Source: Methanomicrobiales archaeon HGW-Methanomicrobiales-2
GTDB lineage: Archaea > Halobacteriota > Methanomicrobia > Methanomicrobiales > Methanoculleaceae
Reading direction: 5' to 3'
Assembly (NCBI GenBank): GCA_002839645.1
Contig: PGYL01000001.1
Coordinates: 40,710-104,709 of the forward strand
Length of the DNA stretch: 64,000 nucleotides
Positions 1 through 8,897 of the stretch are shown here, piece by piece. The stretch's first letter is position 1, and every line of letters begins with the position of its first letter. Position numbers and translations under genes: made by a program. The notes under the pieces are model-generated. The model made no database searches. It worked only from the letters and a program-made list of their open reading frames with translations, and had not been told where the DNA came from.

Positions 1-1
1 G

Positions 2-553
2 GAGATCCTCGAGCGTGCTGCGATAGGCCGGGTGGCGTTCCTGACCGGGGGAGACCCCATGGTCTCGACGACGCACGCCGACCTGCGGATGCGGGCAGCC
101 GCCGCCGGGATTGAGACGTCCATCATCCACGCCTCCTCGATATCGAGTGCGGTCTCGGGCCTCTCCGGGCTCCAGAACTACCGGTTCGGGAAGTCCTGTT
201 CGGTGCCGTTCCCCGCAAAGGGGTGGTTCCCGACGGCCCCCATCGAGACGGTTGCGGCAAATCTCGCGCAAAACCTGCATACGCTCGTCTACCTCGATAT
301 CCAGAAAGACCACTACATGCGCATCCCGGAGGCGGTCGCCCTCCTCGAAGAGATGGCGGAAAAGCGCGGCATCGAGCCGCCCGTGCTCTACGTGGGCATC
401 GCCCGGGCGGGGTCGGAGAGCCCCGTGGTCGCGGCGGGGACCGCCGAGCGGCTCAAAGAGACGGAGTTCGGGGCCCCGCTCCATATCCTCGTCGTGCCGG
501 CAGACCTCCACCCCATGGAACGCGAGTACCTGGAGATCTTTGCCGGCTTATGA
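2..553 (+). CDS. dphB: Diphthine synthase, 5' part missing
   Basis: This gene is cut by the left edge; about 183 C-terminal residues are visible out of roughly 250 usual for the family. DphB methylates the modified histidine of elongation factor 2 using S-adenosylmethionine, the step before final amidation to diphthamide, in the cytoplasm. The visible part carries the [13 protein letters not shown] segment typical of SAM-binding tetrapyrrole-methylase folds, the conserved [11 protein letters not shown] region and a [10 protein letters not shown] stretch. The reading frame is open from base 2. Its TGA overlaps the ATG of the next gene (ATGA), so the two are probably co-transcribed. Assignment is confident from family knowledge; the true start lies outside the window. 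Confidence 0.93.
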   Translation, partial: EILERAAIGRVAFLTGGDPMVSTTHADLRMRAAAAGIETSIIHASSISSAVSGLSGLQNYRFGKSCSVPFPAKGWFPTAPIETVAANLAQNLHTLVYLDIQKDHYMRIPEAVALLEEMAEKRGIEPPVLYVGIARAGSESPVVAAGTAERLKETEFGAPLHILVVPADLHPMEREYLEIFAGL

Positions 554-1116
554 CCCTCGAGGAGTACGGTGCTGTCTTTTTGGAGGCACTCTCCCTGACC
601 CGGATCGCCGTCCCGGAGGAGACCCTCCTGCACCGGGTGGCCGACGAGGTGCTCGAGATGGCTGCGGCCTACCAGAGCGACGGCACGGCGTTTCTGGCGG
701 ATGATCCGGTGAACGCGCTCGCCGCCTTTGCGTACGGGCTCGGGTGGCTTGACGCAGGCTCGCGGCTCGGGCTCTTTGAACCGCTCGCGACCCACCCGCC
801 GGACGGGGCGGATGCAGCCATACCGGACCGATATGGCGCCCACCTGGACGAGAAGACCCACCGCTACCAACGGATGCTGCACTCCGCTCTTCTCGTGGTT
901 CGCGCGGGCCCGGACGAGGCGAGCCCGCTCTCTGCGGGGGTGGAGGTGTTCCACTCCCTGGCGTCTTCCTGGTATGCGGAGGGCGTAGAGCTCCTTCGTG
1001 CCGGCGACCTTGCCGGCGCCCTCGCCCGGTTCAGCTACGGGTATGCCTGGCTCGATGCCGGTGTCCGTGCGGGGCTCTTCAGGATAACTAGCGAGCGGGG
1101 TCTCTTCACCGTCTAA
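550..1116 (+). CDS. DUF357 family protein with internal repeat
   Basis: A 188-residue protein translationally coupled to dphB (ATGA overlap at 550). It resembles the archaeal DUF357 family, small helical proteins of unknown function often found near dphB. The sequence shows an internal duplication: [18 protein letters not shown] near residue 65 and [18 protein letters not shown] near residue 165 are clearly related, each preceded by a short acidic helix. This suggests a tandem helical-hairpin arrangement in one chain. No catalytic motif is visible. The downstream gene starts after a 214-base gap with its own AT-rich promoter region, so the dphB-DUF357 pair probably ends here. Confidence 0.8.
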   Translation: MTLEEYGAVFLEALSLTRIAVPEETLLHRVADEVLEMAAAYQSDGTAFLADDPVNALAAFAYGLGWLDAGSRLGLFEPLATHPPDGADAAIPDRYGAHLDEKTHRYQRMLHSALLVVRAGPDEASPLSAGVEVFHSLASSWYAEGVELLRAGDLAGALARFSYGYAWLDAGVRAGLFRITSERGLFTV

Positions 1117-1330
1117 GGGCCGGCGCGGAAGCAGATCCCGGGCCCGGCGGCCCTGTATTCTGCTGTTCTCGAATTTTATTGATTTTCGATAAAACCATCG
1201 TTAAATAGTAGCTGCACAATACCTTATTAGTCAAATTTCGGGTATTTCCGCCTTGGGGCTGCCCGAAAATCAGCAAACGATCGGTAGATCGGGGTGAGGG
1301 ATCAGATCTCCCCACCCGGGGGCGTAGAGA
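1117..1330. promoter_or_regulatory. Intergenic promoter region for the flippase-like gene
   Basis: This gap is AT-rich in the middle, unlike the flanking genes. The segment around 1199-1208 (GTTAAATAGT) looks like an archaeal TATA box, with a second candidate near 1222 (CCTTATTAG). Either would drive the gene starting at 1331 with a leader of roughly 80-100 bases. This is read only from base composition and the TATA pattern. Confidence 0.4.
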
Positions 1331-2371
1331 ATGAAGAGGTCTCAATGGAAGTGGCTGCTCGTCTCGATCAGTTTCAGCACTCTCGTCATGGTGGGCGTCC
1401 TGTACTTCACCGTCGACGAGACGACGATCGAGTACCTCAGCCGCGTGAGTCCGCTCTACCTGGTCCTTGCCGTCCTCCTCCACATCGTCTCGCTCGGGTT
1501 CTGGGCGCTCCGCATCCAGAAGATGTCGAAGTCGCTTGGGTACCTGGTGAACTTCAGGCACTGCTTTAACCTGGTGCTGGCGAACATGCTCGTTGCGGCG
1601 GTCACCCCGTCCTCGGCGGGCGGCGAACCGGTCCGGGTCCACGAACTCTACCGGGCAGGCGTCCCGGTCGGGGACGCCACCGCGGTCGTCCTGATGGAGC
1701 GAATCCTCGACGGGATCGTTCTCGGGGCGCTTGGAGCCTTCGCCATGCTCTTCCTCGGCAGTTACTGGAGCAGCCTCGCCTCGGGGTTCAGCGGGCTGAG
1801 CCTCCTGATGTACGCCGCCTGGATCTTCGTCACTCTCTTCGTGCTGGTCTTCGCCTACTCGGTGAAGAACCCGGACCATCTCAAACGGGTCCTCAAATGG
1901 ATGTCGCGGTGGATTGATCGGCGCTGGCACTTAAAACGCCTGGAGAGCCTGCTTGAGTCGATCGACCGGGAGGTGGACAACTTCAACGCGGGTCTCGTCA
2001 AGTTCGTGAACCACGGCAAAGGCGGCCTCGTATGGGGGATGCTCTTCACGCTGCTCTTCTGGCTCTCGGAGTTCGCCATCGCATCCCTGCTCCTCGTGGG
2101 TCTCGGGCAGCCGGCGTTCCTCATCGAGTCGTTCGTCGTCCAGCTTGTCCTTGCCATCATTATGCTGATCCCGCTCACGCCCGGCGGCTCAGGCATTGCG
2201 GAGCTCGGCGCCACGTCGCTCTACAGCCTCTTCGTCCCGTCGTCGATCGTGGGCATCTTCGTCCTCCTCTGGCGGCTGATCCTCTATTATCTCAACATCC
2301 TCCTTGGTCTGATGTCGAGTCTTGTCATCGTGCGGCGTGAGTTTCTCGCCCGCGCCAAAAAGCAGCGGTGA
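1331..2371 (+). CDS. Flippase-like / lysylphosphatidylglycerol synthase TM-region family protein
   Basis: A 346-residue polytopic membrane protein with about eight hydrophobic segments starting at residue 8. It matches the COG0392/UPF0104 family: the TPSSAGGEPVRV segment near residues 95-106 and the LIPLTPGGSGIAELGATS segment near residues 277-294 are the two hallmark loops. Family members form the membrane half of MprF-type enzymes, and archaeal stand-alone members are thought to move or modify lipids or lipid-linked sugars; the substrate cannot be told here. It stands alone in its own transcription unit. The ATG at 1331 follows a GGGGGCGTAGAGA stretch that could serve as a weak ribosome site. 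Confidence 0.82.
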   Translation: MKRSQWKWLLVSISFSTLVMVGVLYFTVDETTIEYLSRVSPLYLVLAVLLHIVSLGFWALRIQKMSKSLGYLVNFRHCFNLVLANMLVAAVTPSSAGGEPVRVHELYRAGVPVGDATAVVLMERILDGIVLGALGAFAMLFLGSYWSSLASGFSGLSLLMYAAWIFVTLFVLVFAYSVKNPDHLKRVLKWMSRWIDRRWHLKRLESLLESIDREVDNFNAGLVKFVNHGKGGLVWGMLFTLLFWLSEFAIASLLLVGLGQPAFLIESFVVQLVLAIIMLIPLTPGGSGIAELGATSLYSLFVPSSIVGIFVLLWRLILYYLNILLGLMSSLVIVRREFLARAKKQR

Positions 2372-2417
2372 TTGACCCCAAGGTTTAAACACGATAAGGC
2401 TGATGTCAGGTGATCAC

Positions 2418-2864
2418 ATGACTGCTCAAAGTTGCCGGGTGCAGGGCGTGTTCATGTCGGTGAGCGAGATGGGAGCGGCGCCGACCGTCGTCCTGGATGC
2501 CGGGAGTGACAGCACCATACCCATATATGTCGGGCTCTGGGAAGCGATCTCAATCAGCAACGCATTGAACAGCGAGATGCTTCCCCGGCCTATCACCCAC
2601 GACCTCATCGTTGAGTTGTTCCGGAACTTTGAGATCACTCTCGATGCTCTGCACATCGATTCTCTGGAGGAAGGGGTCTTCTACGCCAAACTGCTTCTCA
2701 GGCAGGGGTCGCGCACCGAGACCATGGACTGCCGCCCAAGCGACGGGATTGCCATCGCTCTGCGCTACCGTGCTCCCATCATGATCGAGGATACGGTCGT
2801 TGAGTCCGCAGCCGTAAAAAAGGACGATCTCCCGAGGATGGTGGACTTGAAAGAGTACCTTTGA
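2418..2864 (+). CDS. Bifunctional nuclease family protein (DUF151)
   Basis: A protein of about 148 residues with the DUF151/BFN fold signature: an N-terminal strand region, VVLDAGSDSTIPIYVG, a helix with EAISISNALN, and the late motif CRPSDGIAIALRYRAPIMIE. Plant and bacterial relatives were reported to have weak DNase/RNase activity, but most archaeal members are uncharacterised. The ATG at 2418 is preferred over an in-frame ATG at 2403 because AGGTGATC (2408-2415) sits just upstream as a ribosome binding site. It is separated from the preceding gene by about 46 bases and faces hisE convergently. Confidence 0.8.
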   Translation: MTAQSCRVQGVFMSVSEMGAAPTVVLDAGSDSTIPIYVGLWEAISISNALNSEMLPRPITHDLIVELFRNFEITLDALHIDSLEEGVFYAKLLLRQGSRTETMDCRPSDGIAIALRYRAPIMIEDTVVESAAVKKDDLPRMVDLKEYL

Positions 2865-2950
2865 GCGGCCCTTATGGGACGGACCTCTTCTGTTGTACTC
2901 TTACCGGGGCGGGACGGCCCCCGGAAAAAATGTTAAAATCGGGCAGGCCG

Positions 2951-3244
2951 TTACTTCCGGCGTGCGGCGAGTTCGTCGAGCACGTCGGCCACATCGGTGC
3001 CCGATGCTTCAAGCGCCACCAGGAAGTGGAAGAGGAGGTCGGCCGCTTCGGAGACCGTCCTTTCGGGGACCTGGTTCTTGGCGGCCAGGATGAACTCGAC
3101 CGCCTCTTCACCGACCTTTTCGAGGGATTTGTCGATCCCTTTTCTGTGCGTCAGGACGGAGCTGACATAACTCTCGGCCGAGGGGTGCTCTGCTCGGTCC
3201 TGGATGACCTGCCAGAGTTCGTCGAGGACGTTCCAGTCACGCAT
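2951..3244 (-). CDS. hisE: Phosphoribosyl-ATP diphosphatase
   Basis: A 97-residue all-alpha MazG-like enzyme. HisE removes pyrophosphate from phosphoribosyl-ATP, the second step of histidine biosynthesis. Characteristic pieces are the N-terminal RDWNVLDELWQVIQDR helix, KSLEKVGEEAVEFILAAKN with the metal-binding EExxE pattern, and SEAADLLFHFLVAL carrying EAAD. The frame extends upstream, but the ATG at 3244 fits the family length and overlaps the end of the nusA-like gene (its TGA is at 3237-3239), so the two are translationally coupled. No other his genes are nearby. Confidence 0.92.
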   Translation of the reverse strand: MRDWNVLDELWQVIQDRAEHPSAESYVSSVLTHRKGIDKSLEKVGEEAVEFILAAKNQVPERTVSEAADLLFHFLVALEASGTDVADVLDELAARRK

Positions 3245-3677
3245 GAGTCTCATCCCCCGCAAGCACCTCACCAAGGTCGGTCTCGAAGTACCGGGAGAGG
3301 AGGAGCCGCGCCTTCTCGATGGTGCACCCGCCTTTGCCTATGGCGATGCCGAGATCGCTTTTATTGATGTATACCATGAGCCTCCCGTCGTCTCCTTTCC
3401 TGGCACCGAAGACTTCGGCCGGTTTAAACACATTTCTCGTAAATTTCTCGATCTCGGGAGAATATTCGACCATTTCGATACGTTTGCCGAGGACCCGCTG
3501 CATCTTCCGGATATTGCTTCCGTTCCGGCCGATAGCGAGGCCCATATCTCCTTCTTTTATGAGGTATACTATGCGATCGAAGCGCTCATCGATGATGCAG
3601 TCGAGCGCGGTCGCCCGGGTGAGAATTCTCAACTCTTCGATATATCGTCGCTCTTTAAAGCATATAGTTCGTATCAT
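3237..3677 (-). CDS. nusA: NusA-like transcription termination factor, two KH domains
   Basis: A 146-residue archaeal NusA homologue consisting of two KH RNA-binding domains only. Each KH domain carries its GxxG-type loop: GLAIGRNGSNIRKM in the first half and GIAIGKGGCTIEKARLL in the second. It lacks the bacterial N-terminal polymerase-binding and S1 domains, which is normal for archaea. It is thought to bind nascent RNA during elongation or termination. I chose the ATG at 3677; a TTG at 3692 is an alternative. It overlaps hisE by eight bases, an unusual partner since archaeal nusA is commonly linked to RNA polymerase genes. Confidence 0.87.
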   Translation of the reverse strand: MIRTICFKERRYIEELRILTRATALDCIIDERFDRIVYLIKEGDMGLAIGRNGSNIRKMQRVLGKRIEMVEYSPEIEKFTRNVFKPAEVFGARKGDDGRLMVYINKSDLGIAIGKGGCTIEKARLLLSRYFETDLGEVLAGDETHA

Positions 3678-3761
3678 TAGAGAGGTCCCCAATGGGAATG
3701 ATGCGGTATGATATAGTCGCTGGAAGAATATATATCTGATTACCCTTCCCGGGAGAGAAAT

Positions 3762-5237
3762 TTAGCACTTTTGCAGGATCACCTTTATTGTCGCGCCTTC
3801 CTCCGGTTTGCCGGGTACCCGGTCCGCCGCCCAGACGCGTCCGCCGTACTGGTTTACGAGGGTCTTGACGATATGAAGCCCAAGGCCCCTGCTCCCCGAT
3901 GCGGTTTTGCTGCCCTCGCGGCTGAATCGGTCGAAGATGTTGGGTTTTAAGTGATCCGGTATACCGATGCCGGTATCGGCGACGGAGAGCGTCACGATAT
4001 CTCCGGTCTCCATGACGGCTATCTCGATCCGGACCTTCATGCCGCCGAACTTGATGCTGTTGCTGATCAGGTTGGATACGATGTGTTCGAGGAGGGGGTT
4101 TGCCCAGACCATGTGGCTCTCCGGCTCGTACCTGATATCGATGCCAGCGTAGCGCTGTATCTGGCCGCGAACGATACCGTCCAGGTCGACCGGTTCAAGA
4201 CGGACACGGTGTTTGTTGAGGGTGTTTAAGAGTTCAACATTCTTGATGACGTTGATCCCCTGCTCGACCGTGTTCTTGACCCGCTGAGCGAGCTCCGCCT
4301 CCTCACCGGAGAGCCGTTCCCGGAGCATCTCGATGATCGTTGCCGCAACCATGCTGGTGTTGTAGATGTCGGTGCCGAGCAGGTCGAGGTAGAGGCTGGA
4401 GAGCTGGCTGGTCTGCTCACAGAGAAGATCCCGGGTGATGTCGCGGCTGACCCCGGTGGCGGCCACGATCTTCCCGGCGGGGTTGTGCAGGGGGTGAATG
4501 GTGACCTGAAACGACCGCTGGTCGCTACGCCACACAAACGACCGGGTCTCCGATACCACCTCTCCCGCCTCGATGACCCGGTGCGCAGCCCCGACCAGAA
4601 AATCTGCCTCCTCCGCAGGAAACAGGGCATGGGGTGTCTTCCCTACGATCTCTTCGGGGTCTACGCCCAGGCTCCGGGCGCCGGTCCAGTAGAACTGGGT
4701 GAAGATGCCGTCCTGGTTGAGCGTGAAGATCATGTCGGGGAGAGAACTTGCCAGGATCTGCACCTGCTCCTCAGGTGCCGCACGAGCCTCTTCGACCGTT
4801 CTCTCTTCCGGAGTATCCCGGATGGTCTCAACCGCACCGATCTGCCTGCCGGCGGTGTCGTAGAGGGGGGCAGCCATACAGACGACCTCTCTATCGGATG
4901 CCGGGGGGATGTGGGACCCGGCGAGCAACTCTTCCCCTTCATGGGGGAGCACGCGGTAACGGTCGCTTCCGGCATCGCTGTGAGTCAGAATGTAGTTCGC
5001 GAGTGTGGGGCATGTCTCGCCGAACAACGCTTTTCCATGGATGTGACCGCCTTTCCCTATGATATCATCTGCCGAAATGCCGGTGTACCGTTCCATGCTG
5101 TCGTTCCAGACGACCACCCTTCCTTCGCAGTCGAGAACGAGTGCCGGTTGCCGGAGATGGTCGAAGATACTCACGGGTATCTGGCTGTGTTTCATAGACT
5201 CTCTGGCTCTTTCCTGCTTCATTTTCACACGCATCAC
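3762..5237 (-). CDS. PAS-domain sensor histidine kinase, phospho-acceptor His replaced
   Basis: A soluble sensor protein of up to 491 residues; an internal ATG at 5195 is a possible start. PAS 1 spans about residues 21-140 and PAS 2 about 155-268, followed by a dimerisation helix pair and an HATPase domain (about 350-491). The ATP-binding boxes are intact: NLISNSIKFG (N box), DTGIGIP (G1) and GSRGLGLHIVK (G2). In related methanogen kinases the helix usually reads LL-x-HD-I-x-N; here it is LLGTDIYN, with Thr289 where the phosphorylated His is expected. It may therefore be a pseudokinase, a partner subunit or a sensor acting by binding. It is monocistronic with no response regulator nearby. Confidence 0.85.
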   Translation of the reverse strand: MMRVKMKQERARESMKHSQIPVSIFDHLRQPALVLDCEGRVVVWNDSMERYTGISADDIIGKGGHIHGKALFGETCPTLANYILTHSDAGSDRYRVLPHEGEELLAGSHIPPASDREVVCMAAPLYDTAGRQIGAVETIRDTPEERTVEEARAAPEEQVQILASSLPDMIFTLNQDGIFTQFYWTGARSLGVDPEEIVGKTPHALFPAEEADFLVGAAHRVIEAGEVVSETRSFVWRSDQRSFQVTIHPLHNPAGKIVAATGVSRDITRDLLCEQTSQLSSLYLDLLGTDIYNTSMVAATIIEMLRERLSGEEAELAQRVKNTVEQGINVIKNVELLNTLNKHRVRLEPVDLDGIVRGQIQRYAGIDIRYEPESHMVWANPLLEHIVSNLISNSIKFGGMKVRIEIAVMETGDIVTLSVADTGIGIPDHLKPNIFDRFSREGSKTASGSRGLGLHIVKTLVNQYGGRVWAADRVPGKPEEGATIKVILQKC

Positions 5238-5684
5238 CCGGGGACGGTTCTCGTCCCCGTATAGCCGCGAGAAGGCCTCCTCCTCCGGATCTCCGGGAGG
5301 ATCCCTCTGTGCCGGCGGGTACAGACTCCTTGTTTATTACTGCTTCCGGTCCCGGCGATCAACCCCGTGCCTTCACGATCCATCGCTCAAGGATGGGTAT
5401 CACCGGGGACCGGTATAAACGCGCAGGAAAAGTGTCTGGGAGAGTCGCTTAAAAGAGTGTCTATTTATTCTCTGCACAATATACTGCCCGGAGGATATGT
5501 TATATATACCTTCTGAGATCTCTTCGGGGCAGATTATTGGGGGTTGGCGCAATACGTCAATTTGATGCAGGTTTACTGCTTGCGGGTCCCGCAGAATAGC
5601 CTTTCTGGATTGAGGCCGGGGACGCGAAAGCCGGCAGTTCACATCACTCGCGTAAGTTAATATTTGAGTATTTGCAGATCATAG
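5238..5684. promoter_or_regulatory. Divergent intergenic region between sensor kinase and DUF432-MscS operon
   Basis: This stretch of about 450 bases separates divergent genes. It holds several AT-rich blocks, including ATGTTATATATACC near 5507 and AAGTTAATATTTGAGTATT near 5654, either of which could be a TATA element for the rightward operon. A short minus-strand open frame (5400-5642) shows no family resemblance and was not called. I see no clear inverted repeat or RNA structure. Confidence 0.35.
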
Positions 5685-6392
5685 ATGATGTTCGGGCGCT
5701 ACAAAGGCATTTTTCACCGTGAAGACGGGGATATTCTGGTCGAAACCGAACGGAATGGCGGCCTTCTGACCTACCGGCGGAGGTGTAAAGGGCAGACGTT
5801 CGAGCGGCTCCTGGTCTCGGAAACGGGCGAGATCGTCATCAATCCGGTGGAGCCGATCAGTCTCCCCAAAGAGATCACGAAATTCCTCCAGATTGAGTTT
5901 ACTCCGATGATTCTTGAGCCCGGTGCCAGCCAGACGGTCTACCTGAAGTTTCCGGTTGAGATCGGCGTCTTCCTGGAGGCGGCAAGAGACATCGATGTGC
6001 TCGATGTCTTTGGCCTCGGCACCCAGAAGTACACGCTCTATGGATCGCCGACGGGCGGAGTCGTCGCCCGCTGGTACCGGAGCGCGGTCTACACGGAGGC
6101 TCCCCCGGTCGAGTGTCTCTCTGAAGGAGTGATGGAACTCTCCATCCACAACGCATCCCACGAGTGGGTGGAGATCTCATGCGCTGTCTTTGACAGCACC
6201 GATATGAAGATCTACTACGGCGACTTTGTGGCGACCACTGCCACGATGAAGGTTATCAGTGTGACTCTGGCGGAGACGGACTTCATCGATGCGCCTCTCC
6301 GCCCCGGCATGGTAAAGTCCATCGAACTGCATGCGGCCCGCAAGATCCCGGTGATCAACCGCGGATACCTGATGGAGTGGGGGTTTTCATGA
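5685..6392 (+). CDS. DUF432 domain-containing protein
   Basis: A 235-residue soluble protein matching the archaeal DUF432 family of unknown function. It looks rich in beta strands (for example PISLPKEITKFLQIEFTPM and VEISCAVFDSTDMKIYYGDF) and has no signal peptide or membrane segment. Its last codons overlap the start of the mechanosensitive channel gene (ATGA at 6389-6392). DUF432 genes recurrently neighbour small-conductance mechanosensitive channels in methanogens, so a role as a cytoplasmic partner or regulator of the channel is a reasonable inference, not a known fact. Confidence 0.75.
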   Translation: MMFGRYKGIFHREDGDILVETERNGGLLTYRRRCKGQTFERLLVSETGEIVINPVEPISLPKEITKFLQIEFTPMILEPGASQTVYLKFPVEIGVFLEAARDIDVLDVFGLGTQKYTLYGSPTGGVVARWYRSAVYTEAPPVECLSEGVMELSIHNASHEWVEISCAVFDSTDMKIYYGDFVATTATMKVISVTLAETDFIDAPLRPGMVKSIELHAARKIPVINRGYLMEWGFS

Positions 6393-7240
6393 GCTTCAAC
6401 GCGACGGAGGTTTTCGAGATCCCCATCGGCATCGGCAATATCACTGTCGAAAACCTCCTGTATTTCACCGTCATCATCATCATCGGCCTTACGGTCGCGA
6501 AGGTCGTCTCGACAAACGTCCGACGAGCCTTATCGGATCGGCTGCCCAAGAACGAGCGCGAGTTGCTCACGAAACTGGTCTACTACCTCATCCTTGTCTG
6601 GGCGATCGTCATCGCTCTCCCGCAGCTCAAGTTCGACCTCTCCGGCCTCCTGGTGGCCGGAGGTATCGCCGGTCTCGTCATCGGTTTTGCCAGCCAGAGC
6701 GTCGTCTCAAACCTGGTCTCCGGCCTCTTCCTCATGTTCGAGCACCCGATCAAGATTGGCGACAACATCAATGTCGCGGATGTCAGCGGCAGCGTCGAGG
6801 ACATCCGCGTCCTCTCGACCGTCGTCAAGATGTATGACGGGATCTATGTCAGGATCCCGAACGAAACGGTCTTCACCTCGAACATCACGAACTACGTCCA
6901 CAACGCCGCCCGGAGGTTCGAATACCAGATCGGCATCCGGTACCAGGACGATGCGAACGAGGCGATCCGGATCACCAAAGACGTCATCGAGACCCACCCG
7001 TTCGCGCTGAAGAGCCCGGCACCGTCGGTCTTTGTCGATAATCTTGGCGATAACAGCGTCAACCGGACCGCCTATATCTGGGCGCCGGCCCGGAACTGGT
7101 GGGACGTCCGGACGGACCTCCTCTGGAGGATCAAGCAGGAACTTGAAGCGAACGGCATCGAGATCCCCTTCCCGCAGCGCACGGTCTGGTTTGCGGACGG
7201 ACTCGAAGTGAAGAACCGGGCTGCTGAAAAGAAAGAGTAA
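6389..7240 (+). CDS. mscS: Small-conductance mechanosensitive channel (MscS family)
   Basis: A 283-residue MscS homologue that would open under membrane tension to release solutes during hypo-osmotic shock. Three N-terminal transmembrane helices are visible (about residues 20-40, 60-82 and 85-108). The pore helix VAGGIAGLVIGFASQSVVSN is followed by the family hallmark GLFLMFEHPIKIGD, then the beta domain with VRIPNETVFTSNITNY and the C-terminal alpha-beta domain. The ATG at 6389 overlaps the DUF432 stop and is favoured over an ATG at 6377. A run of T at 7245-7250 after the stop may help termination. Confidence 0.92.
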   Translation: MSFNATEVFEIPIGIGNITVENLLYFTVIIIIGLTVAKVVSTNVRRALSDRLPKNERELLTKLVYYLILVWAIVIALPQLKFDLSGLLVAGGIAGLVIGFASQSVVSNLVSGLFLMFEHPIKIGDNINVADVSGSVEDIRVLSTVVKMYDGIYVRIPNETVFTSNITNYVHNAARRFEYQIGIRYQDDANEAIRITKDVIETHPFALKSPAPSVFVDNLGDNSVNRTAYIWAPARNWWDVRTDLLWRIKQELEANGIEIPFPQRTVWFADGLEVKNRAAEKKE

Positions 7241-7246
7241 CCTTTT

Positions 7247-7906
7247 TTAGATCCGGTGCACCCGCCCCGCACCCCCCGGCCGGAAGGAGGCCGGGTACCG
7301 CTCTGCGATCTCCCCGATCGTATCGGTGCAGTGCGATGCCGAGAGATACGTCACGGCGAGTGCGTCGATATCTTCGCCGGTGACGGTGTGCAGCCCGCCG
7401 ATGACGCCCCACACCAATCCTTCCTCTGCGACCCGGTCGATGATCCGGCTGATGTGGGGGTGTGCGCATCCGGTGACGACCAGAAAGCCCTCCGGCACGG
7501 TTATCGCGAGCGACTGTTCCCGGATATCGGTCCCGAGCGGGCCGGTCACGGCGATGCCGTCCGCGATCTTTGTCCACGCACTGACGATCTGCGGCTCGGT
7601 ATACTCCCGGATCAGCCCAAGTGTCTTCTCCGAAAAGGCGTCGTGGACATAGACCTCCATCGAGGGGTTCGCGGCAAGAACCGCTGCGAGGCCGCCGATA
7701 TGGTCGTGGTGGTCGTGGGAGAGGACGAGGCGCCCAACAGACGCAGGGTCGATCCCGAGCGCCTGCATGTTTGCGAGCAGGACGTCGCCGCGTTCCCCGG
7801 TATCAAAGAGCAGGCCCGCCTCATTGATCAGGCAGGAGAACCCCCAGTCCGTCGTGAGTCCCTCCCGGCAGGGGATGTTGTTGTATATCTCGGTGATGGT
7901 GAGCAT
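7247..7906 (-). CDS. MBL-fold metallo-hydrolase, dihydropteridine-synthase-like
   Basis: A 219-residue metallo-beta-lactamase-fold protein. The metal-binding motif HDHHDH is at residues 64-69, preceded by LLFDTG, with later histidines in GCAHPHI and GGLHTV. The overall pattern (short N-terminus, GFSCLI, two-metal site, GCAHP) resembles the group named after 7,8-dihydropterin-6-methyl-4-(ribofuranosyl)aminobenzene-phosphate synthase, an early enzyme of methanopterin synthesis, but many relatives have other substrates. It is convergent with mscS, and nothing nearby points to a pathway. Confidence 0.8.
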   Translation of the reverse strand: MLTITEIYNNIPCREGLTTDWGFSCLINEAGLLFDTGERGDVLLANMQALGIDPASVGRLVLSHDHHDHIGGLAAVLAANPSMEVYVHDAFSEKTLGLIREYTEPQIVSAWTKIADGIAVTGPLGTDIREQSLAITVPEGFLVVTGCAHPHISRIIDRVAEEGLVWGVIGGLHTVTGEDIDALAVTYLSASHCTDTIGEIAERYPASFRPGGAGRVHRI

Positions 7907-8038
7907 GAAGAACAGACTCCAGTCTTTGGGTCTCTCCCTGGTAGAGATTATGCTTCCCGATGGGGCAGATTGGATGGGGAGAGGTAAGGCCCGGGGGTCG
8001 GAGTGTCCCGGGCCTGCAGACGAAAAAGAGGGAGGAAT

Positions 8039-8785
8039 TTATCCGATGATGTAGGTGATGGAGACGGTGGCGGTCACGTCGATCTCGCCGACCTCGAGCG
8101 GGGTCGGGACAGCGCTGCCCGCTGCCTTCTCCATGCCCGAGTAGCGGCTGTCGTAGGCCATGGGCACGTAGTTGCCTCCTACGTTGACCTCTTTGACGTC
8201 GATGATGGTCTTGCCGATGGCTGCAGCAACCGCGTTTGCGTCGCCCCGCGCCTGCGCTACCGCGGCGGTCAGTGCGTCCGCTCTGAACTCCTGCTGCTTT
8301 GCGTCGCTCAAGGTGAACGAGAACCGATCGACCCGGTTTGCGCCGCTGGTGACGGCCAGGTCGACGATCTCGCCGGCGCGGTTAACGTCGCTTAACGTGA
8401 CCTCGAGGCTGTTGATCACCCGGTAGTACTTCACCTTGGAGGTTGTCAGGGGCCTGTCGCTGCTCTCGGTCACCGGGATGATGTTGTAGCCGGTGGTCCG
8501 GATGTCTTTTGCCGGGATGCCGGCATTCTTTATGGCGTTGATCACGGCATCCATCTGCCGGGCGTTCTGCTGCTGCGCCGTCGCAACGTCGGCGTTCTCG
8601 GTCTCGACCGCGAACACGATGATCGCCTGGTCGGGTGTTGTCGTCACCTTGCCGGTACCGGAGACGTAGATCACTTTGTCTTTAGATTCCTCCGGCAACT
8701 GTGCGGTGACGTTTCCTATCACCGCGGCGCAGAGGACCATCAGAGCGATCCCCAGAAGTGCTGTCTTTCCTCGCATAGGTATCAA
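8039..8785 (-). CDS. SIMPL (DUF541) family secreted protein
   Basis: A 248-residue exported protein with an N-terminal hydrophobic segment (about residues 8-28) that looks like a signal peptide or anchor. The rest matches the SIMPL/DUF541 family: VSGTGKVTTTPDQAIIVFAV opens the domain, followed by NIIPV near the middle and VDRFSFTLSDAK with a long helix LTAAVAQARGDANAVAAAIG. Bacterial relatives (BP26, YggE) are periplasmic oligomers linked to stress. Its promoter region at 8786-8830 is AT-rich. It stands alone between the metallo-hydrolase and the K+ channel operon, all on the minus strand. Confidence 0.82.
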   Translation of the reverse strand: MIPMRGKTALLGIALMVLCAAVIGNVTAQLPEESKDKVIYVSGTGKVTTTPDQAIIVFAVETENADVATAQQQNARQMDAVINAIKNAGIPAKDIRTTGYNIIPVTESSDRPLTTSKVKYYRVINSLEVTLSDVNRAGEIVDLAVTSGANRVDRFSFTLSDAKQQEFRADALTAAVAQARGDANAVAAAIGKTIIDVKEVNVGGNYVPMAYDSRYSGMEKAAGSAVPTPLEVGEIDVTATVSITYIIG

Positions 8786-8897
8786 TCATCACTTGATTTG
8801 GCGAAAATAAATATCTTGCTTTAGCTACGAGAATTTTCGTATCTTTAATTGGAGGAATCCCGAAAAAGGTTCTTTTACTCTCGCATTTCGGCTGGCG

